The notes: generated from the sequence alone by a model not told the origin. A stretch of DNA of 64,000 nt from Geodermatophilaceae bacterium URHB0062 (GCA_000620185.1 JHVO01000010.1:1-64000); one strand, 5' to 3'; counted from the first letter of the stretch, positions 27,354 through 36,122 are shown. Program-made: numbers and translations.

Positions 27354-28400
27354 GTGGAGATCACCGGAACCGCGCAGCACGAGGCCTGGCAGTCGCGGGC
27401 CGTTCCCCCCGTGGAGCAGCTGCGCGACGGCCTGTGGTCGATCCCGGTGCCGATGCTCGGCCCGCTGCGCTACGTCAACGTCCACGCGTTCGCCCTCGAC
27501 GGCGGCGGCCTCGGGCTGATCGACGCCGGGTGGGAGAGCGACGAGGGCTGGACCGCCCTCACCGACGGCCTGGCCGCCATCGGCGGGGGCGTCGAGGACG
27601 TGCGCGGCGTCCTGGTCACCCACCTGCACTTCGACCACCTCGGCCTCGCGGAGCGGGTCCGTCAGGCTTCCGGCGCCTGGGTGGCCATGCACCCGGCCGA
27701 CGCCGCCGTGGTCGCCTCCCCCTCGCACCGGGACGCGGCCGCCTTCGCCGCCGCGGAGGTCGAGTTCCTGGTGTCGCTCGGGGCCGACCGGGACGACGCG
27801 GTGTCCGACGTGGGGCCGGTCGAGCGGCTGATGCCCTTCACGCGCATGGCGGTCCCCGACCGGCTGCTCGAGGACGGCGACCTCGCGGACCTGCCCGGCT
27901 GGTCGCTGCGCGCCGTCCACACCCCGGGGCACACGCCGGGCCACCTCTGCTTCGCCGAGGAACGCAGCGGCCTGCTGTTCTCGGGCGATCACGTGCTCCC
28001 CCGCATCACGCCCAACATCTCGACGAGCTTCGACGGCCTGGCCGACCCCCTGCGCGACTACCTCACCGCGCTCGGCCGGGTCGGGGCCGCCGAACCCGAC
28101 GAGGTGCTGCCGGCCCACGAGTGGCGCTTCCGCGGCCTGGCTGAGCGCACCGCCGCCATCGCGGCCCACCACGAGCACCGGCTCGCCGAGCTGCTGGACG
28201 CCGTCCGGGCGCATCCGCACAGCACCCCGTGGGAGCTGGCCGCCTCGCTGACGTGGTCGCGGCCGTGGGCGGAGTACGAGCGGCGGATGCGGATCTTCGC
28301 GGTCACCGAGACCGACGCCCACCTGCGCCTGCTGGCCAGCCGCGGCCTGGTGACCACGAACGGTGGTACGGCGCCGACGTGGAGCCTCGCGGTCCGGTGA
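27354..28400 (+). CDS. MBL-fold metallo-hydrolase
   Basis: 348 residues. The zinc signature THLHFDHLG, then HTPGHTPGH, SGDHVL and a late PAHE supply the ligands of a binuclear metallo-beta-lactamase fold. A C-terminal winged-helix-like extension (residues about 255-348) follows, as in LACTB2-like/actinobacterial hydrolases. Substrate unknown. GTG 27354 is the likely start; GTG 27321 is in frame. Its stop overlaps the next gene by GTGA. Confidence 0.9.
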   Translation: MEITGTAQHEAWQSRAVPPVEQLRDGLWSIPVPMLGPLRYVNVHAFALDGGGLGLIDAGWESDEGWTALTDGLAAIGGGVEDVRGVLVTHLHFDHLGLAERVRQASGAWVAMHPADAAVVASPSHRDAAAFAAAEVEFLVSLGADRDDAVSDVGPVERLMPFTRMAVPDRLLEDGDLADLPGWSLRAVHTPGHTPGHLCFAEERSGLLFSGDHVLPRITPNISTSFDGLADPLRDYLTALGRVGAAEPDEVLPAHEWRFRGLAERTAAIAAHHEHRLAELLDAVRAHPHSTPWELAASLTWSRPWAEYERRMRIFAVTETDAHLRLLASRGLVTTNGGTAPTWSLAVR

Positions 28401-28990
28401 CCGCCCGCACGTTCGCCGCACTGGCGGAGGAGGTGCTCTCTGCCCCGCCACGCCTGGGCGCTACCCGGCTGGTCTGCGTCGACGGGCCGGCGGGGTCGGG
28501 CAAGACGACGTTCGCCGGCCGGCTGGCCGGCGTCCTCGGTGCGGACGCCGTCCTCGTGCACATGGACGACCTGTACGCGGGCTGGACGCTGACCGGCGCG
28601 GTCGCCCGGCTGAGCGCCGGCGTGCTGCGCCCGCTCGCCGACGGCGTCCCGGGTGCGTACCACCGCTACGACTGGGCGGCCGGCCGGTTCGATCCCGGCC
28701 CCGTGCCGGTCCCGGCCGCTCCGGTGCTGGTCGTCGAGGGCTGCGGCAGCGGCGCGCGTGTCCTGGCGCCGTGGACCACGCTACTGATCTGGGTCGAGGC
28801 ACCGTCTGCTCTGCGACTGGAGCGTGGGCTGGCCCGGGACGGCGCGGCGCTCGAGGGGCACTGGCGGCGGTGGCAGCGGACCGAGGCCGCCGCGTTCGTC
28901 GCCGAGGACACCCGGGCGAGGGCGCGCCTGCGCGTCGACGGTGCCGCTCCCGGGAACGGCAGCGGGTTCACCGTCGCGCGCGGGAGATGA
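28397..28990 (+). CDS. P-loop nucleoside/uridine-kinase-like ATP-binding protein
   Basis: 197 residues. Walker A GPAGSGKTT is at about 33-41, and VHMDDLYAGW, with acidic residues as in uridine kinases, lies near 55-64. VLVVEGCGSG then precedes a lid region rich in Arg. The phosphate acceptor is not known; a nucleoside or other small molecule is plausible. It is co-translated with the MBL gene through a GTGA overlap. Confidence 0.75.
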   Translation: MTARTFAALAEEVLSAPPRLGATRLVCVDGPAGSGKTTFAGRLAGVLGADAVLVHMDDLYAGWTLTGAVARLSAGVLRPLADGVPGAYHRYDWAAGRFDPGPVPVPAAPVLVVEGCGSGARVLAPWTTLLIWVEAPSALRLERGLARDGAALEGHWRRWQRTEAAAFVAEDTRARARLRVDGAAPGNGSGFTVARGR

Positions 28991-29025
28991 CCTCGGCCCC
29001 TCTGCAGGGCCTACGTTTGCCGAGG
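28991..29025 (+). terminator. Hairpin after the kinase gene
   Basis: CCTCGGC (28991-28997), starting directly after the stop codon, is inverted as GCCGAGG (29019-29025), with CCC/GGG pairing inside. No T-run. Confidence 0.45.
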
Positions 29026-29096
29026 GAGAGCGCTGAACACTCCTCCCTCGAGGGCGTCGGCCGTCGAAGACACGGCGAGATCGGCGTCCGCCCACG

Positions 29097-29840
29097 ATGA
29101 GGCGCAGCATGATCGCCAGCGGACCGCAGCACCTGCCATTGACCGATGAACTGTCTGCCGTCTTCGCGCGGATGTCCGGGCTCCTCCTCTCCCGAGAGAC
29201 GGTGGAGACGTCGCTGGGACTGCTCAGCTCGCTGGCCCAGGAGACCGTCCCGGGTGCGACCGGGGCAGGCGTGACGATCGTCGACAGGCGCGGCCGGCGC
29301 TCCTCCGGCAGCACCGACGAGCGGGTGCGCCGGGCCGACAGCCTGCAGTACGAACTCGACGAGGGTCCCTGCCTCACCGCCGCCGCGAGCCGTGAACTGA
29401 TCCGGATGGACGACCTCGGCGCGGATCCGCGGTGGCCCCGCTGGTCGTCGGCCGCGGCGGCCCTCGGGCTCCGCGCGGCCATGAGCGCGCCGCTCGTGGC
29501 CGGCGACGTGTCCCTGGGTGCCATGAAGGTCTACGCCGACCAGCCGGGAACCTTCGACGCGGCCAGCGAGCAACGGCTCCTGCTCTTCGCCGCGCAGTCC
29601 GCGATCTTCGTCTCGCAGCTGCAGACCAGCGAGCGTGCGGAGCAACTGAGCGACGGCATGCGCCAGGCGATCCGTGGCCGGGACGAGATCAGCATGGCGA
29701 AGGGTCTTCTCATGGGCCGCAACGGCGTCGACGAGGAAACCGCCTTCCGCGTGCTGCTCTCCCGCTCCGAGCAGGACGGGACCACCGTCACCCGGGCCGC
29801 CCAGGTCCTCGTCGACTCCGCCGTCCGCCGGGGCCGGTGA
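29097..29840 (+). CDS. GAF and ANTAR domain-containing protein
   Basis: 247 residues. A GAF sensor domain covers about 35-170 (TGAGVTIVDRRGR, LDEGPCLTAA, LGLRAAMSAPL). The C-terminal ANTAR RNA-binding domain covers about 185-240 (IRGRDEISMAKGLLMGRNGVD, ETAFRVLLSRSEQ). ANTAR proteins bind paired hairpins in mRNA and prevent termination. Ligand and targets are unknown. The stop overlaps the next gene by one base (TGATG), so it is probably produced together with the phosphatase as one signalling module. An in-frame ATG at 29109 is an alternative start. Confidence 0.93.
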   Translation: MRRSMIASGPQHLPLTDELSAVFARMSGLLLSRETVETSLGLLSSLAQETVPGATGAGVTIVDRRGRRSSGSTDERVRRADSLQYELDEGPCLTAAASRELIRMDDLGADPRWPRWSSAAAALGLRAAMSAPLVAGDVSLGAMKVYADQPGTFDAASEQRLLLFAAQSAIFVSQLQTSERAEQLSDGMRQAIRGRDEISMAKGLLMGRNGVDEETAFRVLLSRSEQDGTTVTRAAQVLVDSAVRRGR

Positions 29841-31300
29841 TGGACCGTCCCGCCTGGGACCCGCACGACGACGTGCAGACCCCGCTCCTCCAGGCTGCCG
29901 TGAAGCAGGCGAACCTCAGCCTGGAGGAGCTGTGGATGCGGTACTTCGCACTCGGCGGCGACGCCGACCTGGTCGACGTCGAGGCGCATCTCACCGGGCT
30001 GCTGCCCCTCCCGGTCCCGCAGCAGGACATGCTGGCCCACGCGGTGAACGAGCGGCTGGACGAGGTCATCGCCCAGTACCGGGTGCCCTACAGCCGGCCG
30101 GTCCGGCTCCATCTGCCGACCACCGGCCCGCTCGCCGCTCTGGTGTCGCTGATCATGGGGGCCGGTTCGGCGCCGCCCGAGCTCGTGCCGTCCCTGGCGG
30201 TGCAGGCCGCCCGGAGCCTGGGCATGGAGCCGGCGGTCTACCTCGTGGACCAGGAGCAGCGCGCGCTGGTGCTGATGCCCGCCGACGGAACACCTGGAGG
30301 GACCCGACTGGATGTGGAGGGCACCCTGGCCGGGCGGGCCTTCCGCACGGTGCAGATCCTGTCGAGCAACCGGGAGAACCGGCCCCGGCTGTGGGTTCCC
30401 CTCCTGGACGGCGCCGACCGGCTCGGCGTGCTCGAATTCGTCCTCCACACGGCCGTCGATCTCTACGACCCCGCCCTGCGCGACCAGTGCCGGTGGCTCG
30501 CCTCGCTGCTCGGCCACCTGATCGCGACGAAGCAGGTCTATGGCGACGACCTCACCCGCTGCCGGTTGTCGCGGCCGCGCAGCCCGTCCGCCGAGCTCAT
30601 CTGGCAGCAACTGCCACCCCTGACCGGAGCCACCGCTGACTTCACCGTGGCCGGCATGCTGGAACCCACCTACGACGTCGGCGGCGACGCCTTCGACTAC
30701 TCCCTGTCGGCCCACACCGTGTCGGTGGCCATCTTCGACGCCGTGGGCCACGGTCTGCAGGCCGGCCTGATGGCCTCGGCGGCCCTCGCCGGGTACCGCA
30801 GCGCGCGACGGGACGGTCGCGGCGTCTACGCGCAGGGCCGCGCGATCGACGACGCGCTCGCCGCGGGCGCGTTTCCCGGGGGGACGTTCGTGACGGGCAT
30901 CCTCGGGGAGCTGGACGTCGCCACCGGCCGGCTCCGCTACGTCAACGCGGGCCACCCCCCTCCCCTGCTGCTCCGCGACGGCAGGGTCGTCCGCGAACTC
31001 GGCAGGGGTCGCCGGCTGCCCTTCGGCCTGGACACGGAAGGGCTGACCGTCGGGGAGGAGTACCTGCAGCCCGGCGACTGGCTGGCGCTCTACACCGACG
31101 GCATCGTCGAGGCACGGGACGCTGCGGGCGCCTGGTTCGGCGAGGAGCGCCTCGTGGAGATGCTCACACACGCGATCGCCTCCGGGCAGCCACCGCCCGA
31201 GACGGTCCGGCGGCTGAACCGGGCGGTCCTGGCCCATCAGAGCGGGCTGCTGCAGGACGACGCCAGCATCCTGCTCGCCTGCTGGGCACCCGCGCGCTGA
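29840..31300 (+). CDS. SpoIIE-type PP2C serine phosphatase with GAF-like sensor region
   Basis: 486 residues. The N-terminal 270 residues are helical then GAF-like (MEPAVYLVDQEQRALVLMPA, RPRLWVPLLDGADRLGVLEF). The C-terminal SpoIIE domain has VGGDAFDYS, FDAVGHGLQAGLMAS, YVNAGHPPPLLL, LYTDGIVEARD and a final DDASILL, which supply the metal-binding Asp residues. Such enzymes dephosphorylate anti-sigma-factor antagonists. No STAS or kinase partner lies adjacent; the nearest anti-sigma-like ATPase is at 49240-50205. It is co-translated with the GAF-ANTAR gene. Confidence 0.92.
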   Translation: MDRPAWDPHDDVQTPLLQAAVKQANLSLEELWMRYFALGGDADLVDVEAHLTGLLPLPVPQQDMLAHAVNERLDEVIAQYRVPYSRPVRLHLPTTGPLAALVSLIMGAGSAPPELVPSLAVQAARSLGMEPAVYLVDQEQRALVLMPADGTPGGTRLDVEGTLAGRAFRTVQILSSNRENRPRLWVPLLDGADRLGVLEFVLHTAVDLYDPALRDQCRWLASLLGHLIATKQVYGDDLTRCRLSRPRSPSAELIWQQLPPLTGATADFTVAGMLEPTYDVGGDAFDYSLSAHTVSVAIFDAVGHGLQAGLMASAALAGYRSARRDGRGVYAQGRAIDDALAAGAFPGGTFVTGILGELDVATGRLRYVNAGHPPPLLLRDGRVVRELGRGRRLPFGLDTEGLTVGEEYLQPGDWLALYTDGIVEARDAAGAWFGEERLVEMLTHAIASGQPPPETVRRLNRAVLAHQSGLLQDDASILLACWAPAR

Positions 31301-31319
31301 CGTGGACGCGCACGTCAGC
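31296..31319 (+). terminator. Hairpin containing the phosphatase stop codon
   Basis: GCTGACGTG (31296-31304) pairs perfectly with CACGTCAGC (31311-31319) across a six-base loop. The TGA stop (31298-31300) is in the left arm. It lies 11 bases before the start of the HemD-like gene, so it must separate or attenuate the two. Confidence 0.55.
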
Positions 31320-31330
31320 AGGGGCGACAC

Positions 31331-32491
31331 ATGCCCGCAATGCGGACGCCGCACCATGGGGACGTGACCGAGACCGAGGACGCACCCGATCCCGGAACGC
31401 AGCTCCTGCCGCTGGCCGGGTACACCGTGGCCGTCACCGCGGCCCGCCGCCGGGAGGAGCTGGGGGCCCTGCTCGACCGGCGCGGCGCCCGAGTCGTCTT
31501 CGGGCCGGCCATCCGGATCGTGCCGCTGTCCGACGACGCGGAGCTGGTGGCCGCGACCCGCGCCGTTCTCGCGCGGCCGGTCGACCTGGTTGTGGCCACC
31601 ACCGGCGTGGGCTTCCGAGGCTGGCTGGAGGCCGCCGACGCCTGGGACCTGCCGCTCGTCGAGCACCTGCGGTCGGCGCGGGTCATGGCCCGCGGGCCGA
31701 AGGCGCGCGGCGCGATCCGGGGTGGCGGCCTGGTGGACGCCTGGTCGCCGGAGTCGGAGTCGTCGGCCGAGGTGCTCGCGCACCTGCTGTCCGGTGCGGA
31801 GGGGCCGTTGGCGGGACGCCGGATCGCCGTCCAGCTGCACGGCGACCCCCTGCCCGACCTGGTCTCCGGACTGCGGGACGCGGGCGCCGAGGTGCTGACG
31901 GTGCCGGTCTACCGCTGGGTGCTGCCCGAGGACGTCGCGCCGGTGCGCCGGCTGGTCGAGGCCACCGTGGCAGGCGGCATCGACGCGATCACCTTCACCA
32001 GCGCACCGGCGGCCGCCAGCCTGCTCACGGTGGCCGACGAGCTCGGCCGCCGGGACGAGCTGATCTCCGCGCTCCGGGGCCGGGTTCTCGCCGTGGCGGT
32101 CGGCACGGTGACCGCCGGCCCGCTGGACGCCGTCGGCGTCCCGACCGCCCAGCCCGAGCGGGCCCGGCTCGGCGCGCTGGCCCGGGAGGTCGTCGCCCGC
32201 CTGCCCGAGCGCGACCCCGTGCTGCAGGTGGGCGAGCACACGCTGCAGGTGCGGGGGCACGCCGCCGTGGTCGACGGTCGGCTCGCCGAGCTCGCGCCGG
32301 GCCCCATGACCGTGCTGCGCGAGCTGGCCTGTCGCGCCGGCGCGGTGGTGAGCCGCGCCGAGCTGGTGGCGTCGCTGCCCGGGACCGGGGACGAGCACGC
32401 CGTCGAGATGGCGGTGACCCGCCTCCGCGCCGCGCTCCAGGTGCCGCTGGTGGAGACCGTCGTGAAGCGCGGCTACCGCCTCAAGCTCTGA
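31331..32491 (+). CDS. Uroporphyrinogen-III synthase fused to a winged-helix DNA-binding domain
   Basis: 386 residues. Residues about 25-290 have the HemD two-lobe fold (YTVAVTAARRREELGALLDRRGA, DLVVATTGVGFRGWLEA, DAITFTSAPAAASLL). Residues about 295-386 form an OmpR-type winged helix (PGPMTVLRELACRAGAVVSRAELVASL, VEMAVTRLRAAL, VVKRGYRL). Related actinobacterial proteins, such as the mycobacterial one next to narK3, lie by nitrate genes, and here narK is 0.7 kb away. It may supply sirohaem precursor for nitrite reductase, act as a regulator, or both. ATG 31331 follows AGGGG; GTG 31364 is possible. Confidence 0.88.
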   Translation: MPAMRTPHHGDVTETEDAPDPGTQLLPLAGYTVAVTAARRREELGALLDRRGARVVFGPAIRIVPLSDDAELVAATRAVLARPVDLVVATTGVGFRGWLEAADAWDLPLVEHLRSARVMARGPKARGAIRGGGLVDAWSPESESSAEVLAHLLSGAEGPLAGRRIAVQLHGDPLPDLVSGLRDAGAEVLTVPVYRWVLPEDVAPVRRLVEATVAGGIDAITFTSAPAAASLLTVADELGRRDELISALRGRVLAVAVGTVTAGPLDAVGVPTAQPERARLGALAREVVARLPERDPVLQVGEHTLQVRGHAAVVDGRLAELAPGPMTVLRELACRAGAVVSRAELVASLPGTGDEHAVEMAVTRLRAALQVPLVETVVKRGYRLKL

Positions 32492-32536
32492 GTGGAGTGC
32501 GAGGGACGCGTTTTCCGCGCCATCGCACTCCATTCA
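32489..32536. terminator. Shared palindrome holding both stop codons of convergent genes
   Basis: TGAGTGGAGTGCGA (32489-32502) is inverted as TCGCACTCCATTCA (32523-32536) with one mismatch. An inner CGCG/CGCG pairing surrounds TTTT. The left arm begins with the hemD-like stop TGA, and the right arm ends with the complement of the GNAT stop TGA. Each gene therefore ends at the outer edge of one hairpin. Confidence 0.65.
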
Positions 32537-33106
32537 CCTGAGGTCGAGCCGCATCAGGATGCGGGGATATCCGTTGATCACCGAATCGGTGTCGGCGGCC
32601 TTGACGAACCCGGCCCGCTCGAACAGCGCCCGGGTGCCGACGTAGGCCATCGTGAGGTCGACCTTCTTCCCCTCGTTGGCGACCGGGTACGACTCGACGA
32701 CCGGGGCGCCCCGACCGCGGGCGAACTCGACGGCGCCCGCGACCAGGTGGTGGGCGATGCCCTGCTTCCGGTGCCCGGGCCGCACCCGGATGCACCACAG
32801 CGACCACACCGCGAGGTCGTCGACGTGCGGAATCCTGCGATTCGTCGCGAAGGCCGTGTCGGATCGCGGATGGATCGCTGCCCAGCCCACCACCTCGTCG
32901 CCCTCGTAGGCGAGCACTCCGGGCGGCGGGTCCTCCCGCACGAGCTGCCGCACCCGCTCGCCTCTCGCCGGCCCGGAGAGCGCGAGGTTCTCCTTCGACG
33001 GGATGCGGTAGCTCAGGCACCAGCACACGTTCGCGTCGGGCCGCTTGGGTCCGACCATCGTCGCGACGTCGTCGAATTCCGTCGCCGGGCGCACCTGGAT
33101 GGCCAT
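32534..33106 (-). CDS. GNAT family N-acetyltransferase
   Basis: 190 residues. VVGWAAIHPRSD gives the central beta strand. WCIRVRPGHRKQGIAHHLVAGAVEFA carries the acetyl-CoA pyrophosphate loop (RxxGxA type), and LFERAGF sits near the C-terminus. Acceptor unknown. The ATG at 33106 sits downstream of narK on the same strand but is separated from it by a strong hairpin, so it is probably expressed separately. Confidence 0.88.
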   Translation of the reverse strand: MAIQVRPATEFDDVATMVGPKRPDANVCWCLSYRIPSKENLALSGPARGERVRQLVREDPPPGVLAYEGDEVVGWAAIHPRSDTAFATNRRIPHVDDLAVWSLWCIRVRPGHRKQGIAHHLVAGAVEFARGRGAPVVESYPVANEGKKVDLTMAYVGTRALFERAGFVKAADTDSVINGYPRILMRLDLR

Positions 33107-33151
33107 GGGGGCATCGTGGCAGCGCTCCCCGACATCGCGGGGCGGCGACGA

Positions 33152-33200
33152 TGTGCGCGGACGGGCAGTTCCATCGACGGGAACTGCCGATCCGCGCACA
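33152..33200 (-). terminator. Long hairpin downstream of narK
   Basis: Positions 33152-33172 are inverted at 33180-33200 with 19 of 21 matches and a seven-base loop. The arms include GGCAGTTCC. It lies 21 bases past the narK stop and before the GNAT start, so it is the likely narK terminator. No T-run. Confidence 0.6.
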
Positions 33201-33221
33201 CTCTTCGAGCAGCCTCCGTCG

Positions 33222-34616
33222 CTAGACGCGGCCGAGCGCCGTCCTCGGGCCCAGGTAGACCGCCCAGGTCACGACGACGCAGACGACGTAGAACGCGATG
33301 AACGCGAGATAGGCGGACTCACCGCTCCCCGTGGTGAGGAAGGACTGCCGGAACGCGAGGTTGACCAGCACCCCGCCGAACGCGCCGATCGCGCCGGCGA
33401 TGCCGATGAGCGCGCCCGACATGCGCAGCGCCCGGCGGTCGGCCGCGTCGGCGTCCCCGCCCTCGGCCACCGCGGTCAGCGCCTGCGACCGGAAGATCGC
33501 CGGGATCATCTTGTAGGTCGAGCCGTTGCCGATGCCGCTGAGCACGAACAGCAGCACGAAGCCGACGACGAACATCGGCAGCGACGCCTGCCGGCTCGCC
33601 GTCCACACCACCGCCGCGCCGACGGCCATGGCGACGAAGTTGGCGCAGGTGATGCGCGCGCCACCGAAGCGGTCGGCGAGGGTGCCACCCAGCGGCCGGA
33701 TCAGGGAGCCGAGCAGTGGACCGAGCCAGGTGAGCGACGCCGCGGCCAGCGGCGTGGCGAAGGAGTCGGTGAACTGGTTCTGCAGCACCTGCCCGAAGGC
33801 GAACCCGAAGCCGATGAACGAGCCGAACGTGCCGATGTAGAGGAAGGACATGACCCAGGTGTGCGGCTCACGCGCAGCCGCTCGCAGCGCGCCGGGCTGG
33901 TTGCGGGCCGTGGCCAGGTTGTCCATCAGCAGCGCCGCACCGACGGCGGCGACCACGATCAGCGGCAGGTAGACGGCCAGCACCACCCGTGGGTGGTCCG
34001 CCCCGGCGGTGGCCAGGACGAGCAGCCCGACGAGCTGGATCACCGGGACGCCGAGGTTGCCGCCGCCGGCGTTGAGGCCGAGCGCCCAGCCCTTGAGCCG
34101 GTCGGGGTAGAAGGCGTTGATGTTCGCCATGGAGCTCGCGAAGTTGCCGCCGCCCACGCCGGCCAGCGACGACACGACGAGCAGGGTGGTGAACGAGACG
34201 CCGGGCTCCAGGACGACGGCGGTCGCGATCGTCGGCACGAGCAGCAGCGCGGCGCTGACGATCGTCCAGTTGCGGCCGCCGAACGAGGCGACGGCGAAGG
34301 TGTAGGGCAGCCGGACGAACGCGCCGAGCGCCGTCGGCAGGGTGGTCAGCAGGAACTTGCCGGCCGGGTCGATACCGAAGACCGGCTCCGGCAGGAACAG
34401 CACGAGCACCGACCACATGCTCCAGATCGAGAAGCCGATGTGCTCGGAGAAGATCGAGAAGAACAGGTTGCGGCGGGCGATCGGCCGGCCGGTCGTCTCC
34501 CAGAACGAGGGGTCCTCGGGGCGCCAGTCGTCGATCCACCTCCCCCGCTTCCGGGGTGGCGCGGTGGCGGTGGCGAGCGGTGCGCTCGTGGACGGCGGTC
34601 GGGTGGGAGCGGCCAT
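33222..34616 (-). CDS. narK: Nitrate/nitrite MFS transporter NarK
   Basis: 464 residues, about 12 membrane helices, NNP branch of the major facilitator superfamily. A cytoplasmic N-terminus of about 50 residues precedes helix 1 (FSEHIGFSIWSMWSVLVLF). The nitrate signature is present as NAGGGNLGVPVIQ, and a second NNP-type Gly-rich block is FVLSGIGNGSTYKMIPAIF. It probably imports nitrate for the nasA-nirBD system at 43003-48505 and may export nitrite. ATG 34616 is chosen. A GTGAG-N6-GGAAC motif lies 57 bases upstream, as at nasA. Confidence 0.95.
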   Translation of the reverse strand: MAAPTRPPSTSAPLATATAPPRKRGRWIDDWRPEDPSFWETTGRPIARRNLFFSIFSEHIGFSIWSMWSVLVLFLPEPVFGIDPAGKFLLTTLPTALGAFVRLPYTFAVASFGGRNWTIVSAALLLVPTIATAVVLEPGVSFTTLLVVSSLAGVGGGNFASSMANINAFYPDRLKGWALGLNAGGGNLGVPVIQLVGLLVLATAGADHPRVVLAVYLPLIVVAAVGAALLMDNLATARNQPGALRAAAREPHTWVMSFLYIGTFGSFIGFGFAFGQVLQNQFTDSFATPLAAASLTWLGPLLGSLIRPLGGTLADRFGGARITCANFVAMAVGAAVVWTASRQASLPMFVVGFVLLFVLSGIGNGSTYKMIPAIFRSQALTAVAEGGDADAADRRALRMSGALIGIAGAIGAFGGVLVNLAFRQSFLTTGSGESAYLAFIAFYVVCVVVTWAVYLGPRTALGRV

Positions 34617-34672
34617 GCCGACGACGGTGACCGGACTCCGTTTCCCCGGCGTCGCCGCGCGGCTGAACTCGT

Positions 34673-34688
34673 GTTCCGTTTCCCTCAC
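34673..34688 (-). promoter_or_regulatory. Candidate GlnR-type box upstream of narK
   Basis: On the minus strand GTGAG-GGAAAC-GGAAC reads from 34688 to 34673. Actinobacterial GlnR boxes follow gTnAC-n6-GaAAC. The identical half-sites and spacing occur upstream of nasA at almost the same distance from the start codon (57 versus 56 bases). This makes a shared regulator likely, although each half-site has one departure from consensus. Confidence 0.5.
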
Positions 34689-34774
34689 CGGACCTGCCCC
34701 CCTGTGGTGAGGCGCGGTGCCGTCGGTGTGCAGCCCTCCTCGCCGAGCGACGAAGATCAACCCGTGAGCGCATC

Positions 34775-35563
34775 GTGACCGCATCCGAGGACACCGCGAC
34801 CGGCCGCGGCCTGATCGAGGCGGGCGCCCCGGTCGCCGGTTCGATGAGCCGCGCCGCGGCGACCGTCGTCTTCGAGCCGACGGCCGCCGCCGTCCAGGTC
34901 GACGACCGGTTCGCGGCGTGCCTGCGCGCGGTCGCGACCGACGCCGCCGCGCTGCCGGTCGGCCGGGAACGGGTACGGGCCGGCGCCGCGCTCGCCTTCG
35001 CCGTCGAGTACGCCGCGACGCTGGGGCGCGGCAGCCGGCCGGTGCGCCGCGACGGATACTTCGCCGAGCACGCCGGCGGCCGCCCGGTCGCAGACGAGGT
35101 CGCCGAGGCCGTGGTCGCCGCGGCCCGCCGCTCGGCCGACGAGCGGCGCGTCCGGCACCTGGGTTACCTGCTGGCCGAGGTCACCCACTCCCCCGACGTG
35201 GACGCCGAGCTGGCGCTGCGCGCGCTCCGGCTCACCGAGGGTCTGGGCTGGCGCTCACTGGCCCTGCTCGCCGGCGTCGGCCGCCGCGACCGGGTGCCGC
35301 TGCCCATGTCGCCGCTCGAGGACGACCCCCGCCCGTGGTCGGGCTGGGGCGCGCGCGAGGACGTCGCCGACCTCCAGCGGGCCGGCCTGCTCGACCCACC
35401 GGTCACTCCGCCCCGGCCCGTCGCGACCCTCCCCCGGCTCCGCGCGGCCGACCTCCGGCTGACCCGGCGCGGGGTGCTGCTGCACCGGCTCCTGGTGCTC
35501 GATCTGCTGCACGAGGACGCCGTCACCGCGGCGCTGGCCGACCTGGGACTCCCCCGCTCCTGA
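34775..35563 (+). CDS. Hypothetical protein, unrecognised family
   Basis: 262 residues, rich in Ala, Arg and Leu and predicted to be mostly helical. No membrane helix, signal peptide or familiar motif. Codon pattern (GC-rich third positions throughout) and the clean frame from GTG 34775 support a real gene. A C-terminal segment LTRRGVLLHRLLVLDLLHEDAVTAAL could be a small winged-helix-like end, which is speculative. It is divergent from narK, with 158 bases between starts, so the candidate nitrogen box might also influence it. Confidence 0.6.
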   Translation: MTASEDTATGRGLIEAGAPVAGSMSRAAATVVFEPTAAAVQVDDRFAACLRAVATDAAALPVGRERVRAGAALAFAVEYAATLGRGSRPVRRDGYFAEHAGGRPVADEVAEAVVAAARRSADERRVRHLGYLLAEVTHSPDVDAELALRALRLTEGLGWRSLALLAGVGRRDRVPLPMSPLEDDPRPWSGWGAREDVADLQRAGLLDPPVTPPRPVATLPRLRAADLRLTRRGVLLHRLLVLDLLHEDAVTAALADLGLPRS

Positions 35564-35671
35564 CGGCCGCAGATCCGGCCCATCGCGCTGACGCCGTATC
35601 ACCCTCGGCCCGGTTCGACTCCTCGTCTCGTACCGCATCGAGCGGGACCACCGAGTCGAAGGGTCCTATCC

Positions 35672-36049
35672 ATGACCATCTCAGAGCACGACCTCGTCCG
35701 GGAAGAGACGGCGACGGCCGTGACGGCGACCGAGCCCGCCGCCGAGGGTGGCGCGCTGCTGTCGTTTCCCGACTTCACCTATCGGCACATCTGGGGCGAC
35801 CGGGCCGGCCGGTGGCTGCTCACCCTCAACCACCCGTGGATCCGGTCGACGTCGAACGTGTTCGTCTCCCTCAGCGAGCTCGACGACATCGTGACCAACG
35901 TCGACCCCGTGCCGAAGCCCAAGCCGTCCTTCGCCCGGATGAGCGTCCTGTCCGTCGCCCCTACGGCCGGGGCCGTCGCCGTCCTCATCTTCGTGGACTC
36001 GCCGACGCCGGTGTACACCCAGCTGTCCTACCTCGCCGTCAACCCCTGA
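35672..36049 (+). CDS. Small hypothetical protein
   Basis: 125 residues from ATG 35672, with GAAGGG upstream. The first 30 residues are acidic/Ala-Thr-rich. The middle (RWLLTLNHPWIRSTSNVFV) and the C-terminal half look beta-rich, with VAVLIFVDSPTPVYTQLSYLAV. No signal peptide or catalytic motif seen. I do not recognise the family. It stands alone between convergent and divergent neighbours. Confidence 0.55.
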   Translation: MTISEHDLVREETATAVTATEPAAEGGALLSFPDFTYRHIWGDRAGRWLLTLNHPWIRSTSNVFVSLSELDDIVTNVDPVPKPKPSFARMSVLSVAPTAGAVAVLIFVDSPTPVYTQLSYLAVNP

Positions 36050-36122
36050 CCGCCTCAGCGGGAAGCTGCGGCACCGGCAGGACGCCGGGGGCCCTGGGCG
36101 CAGGTGGAGCGGGAGTGTCCGA

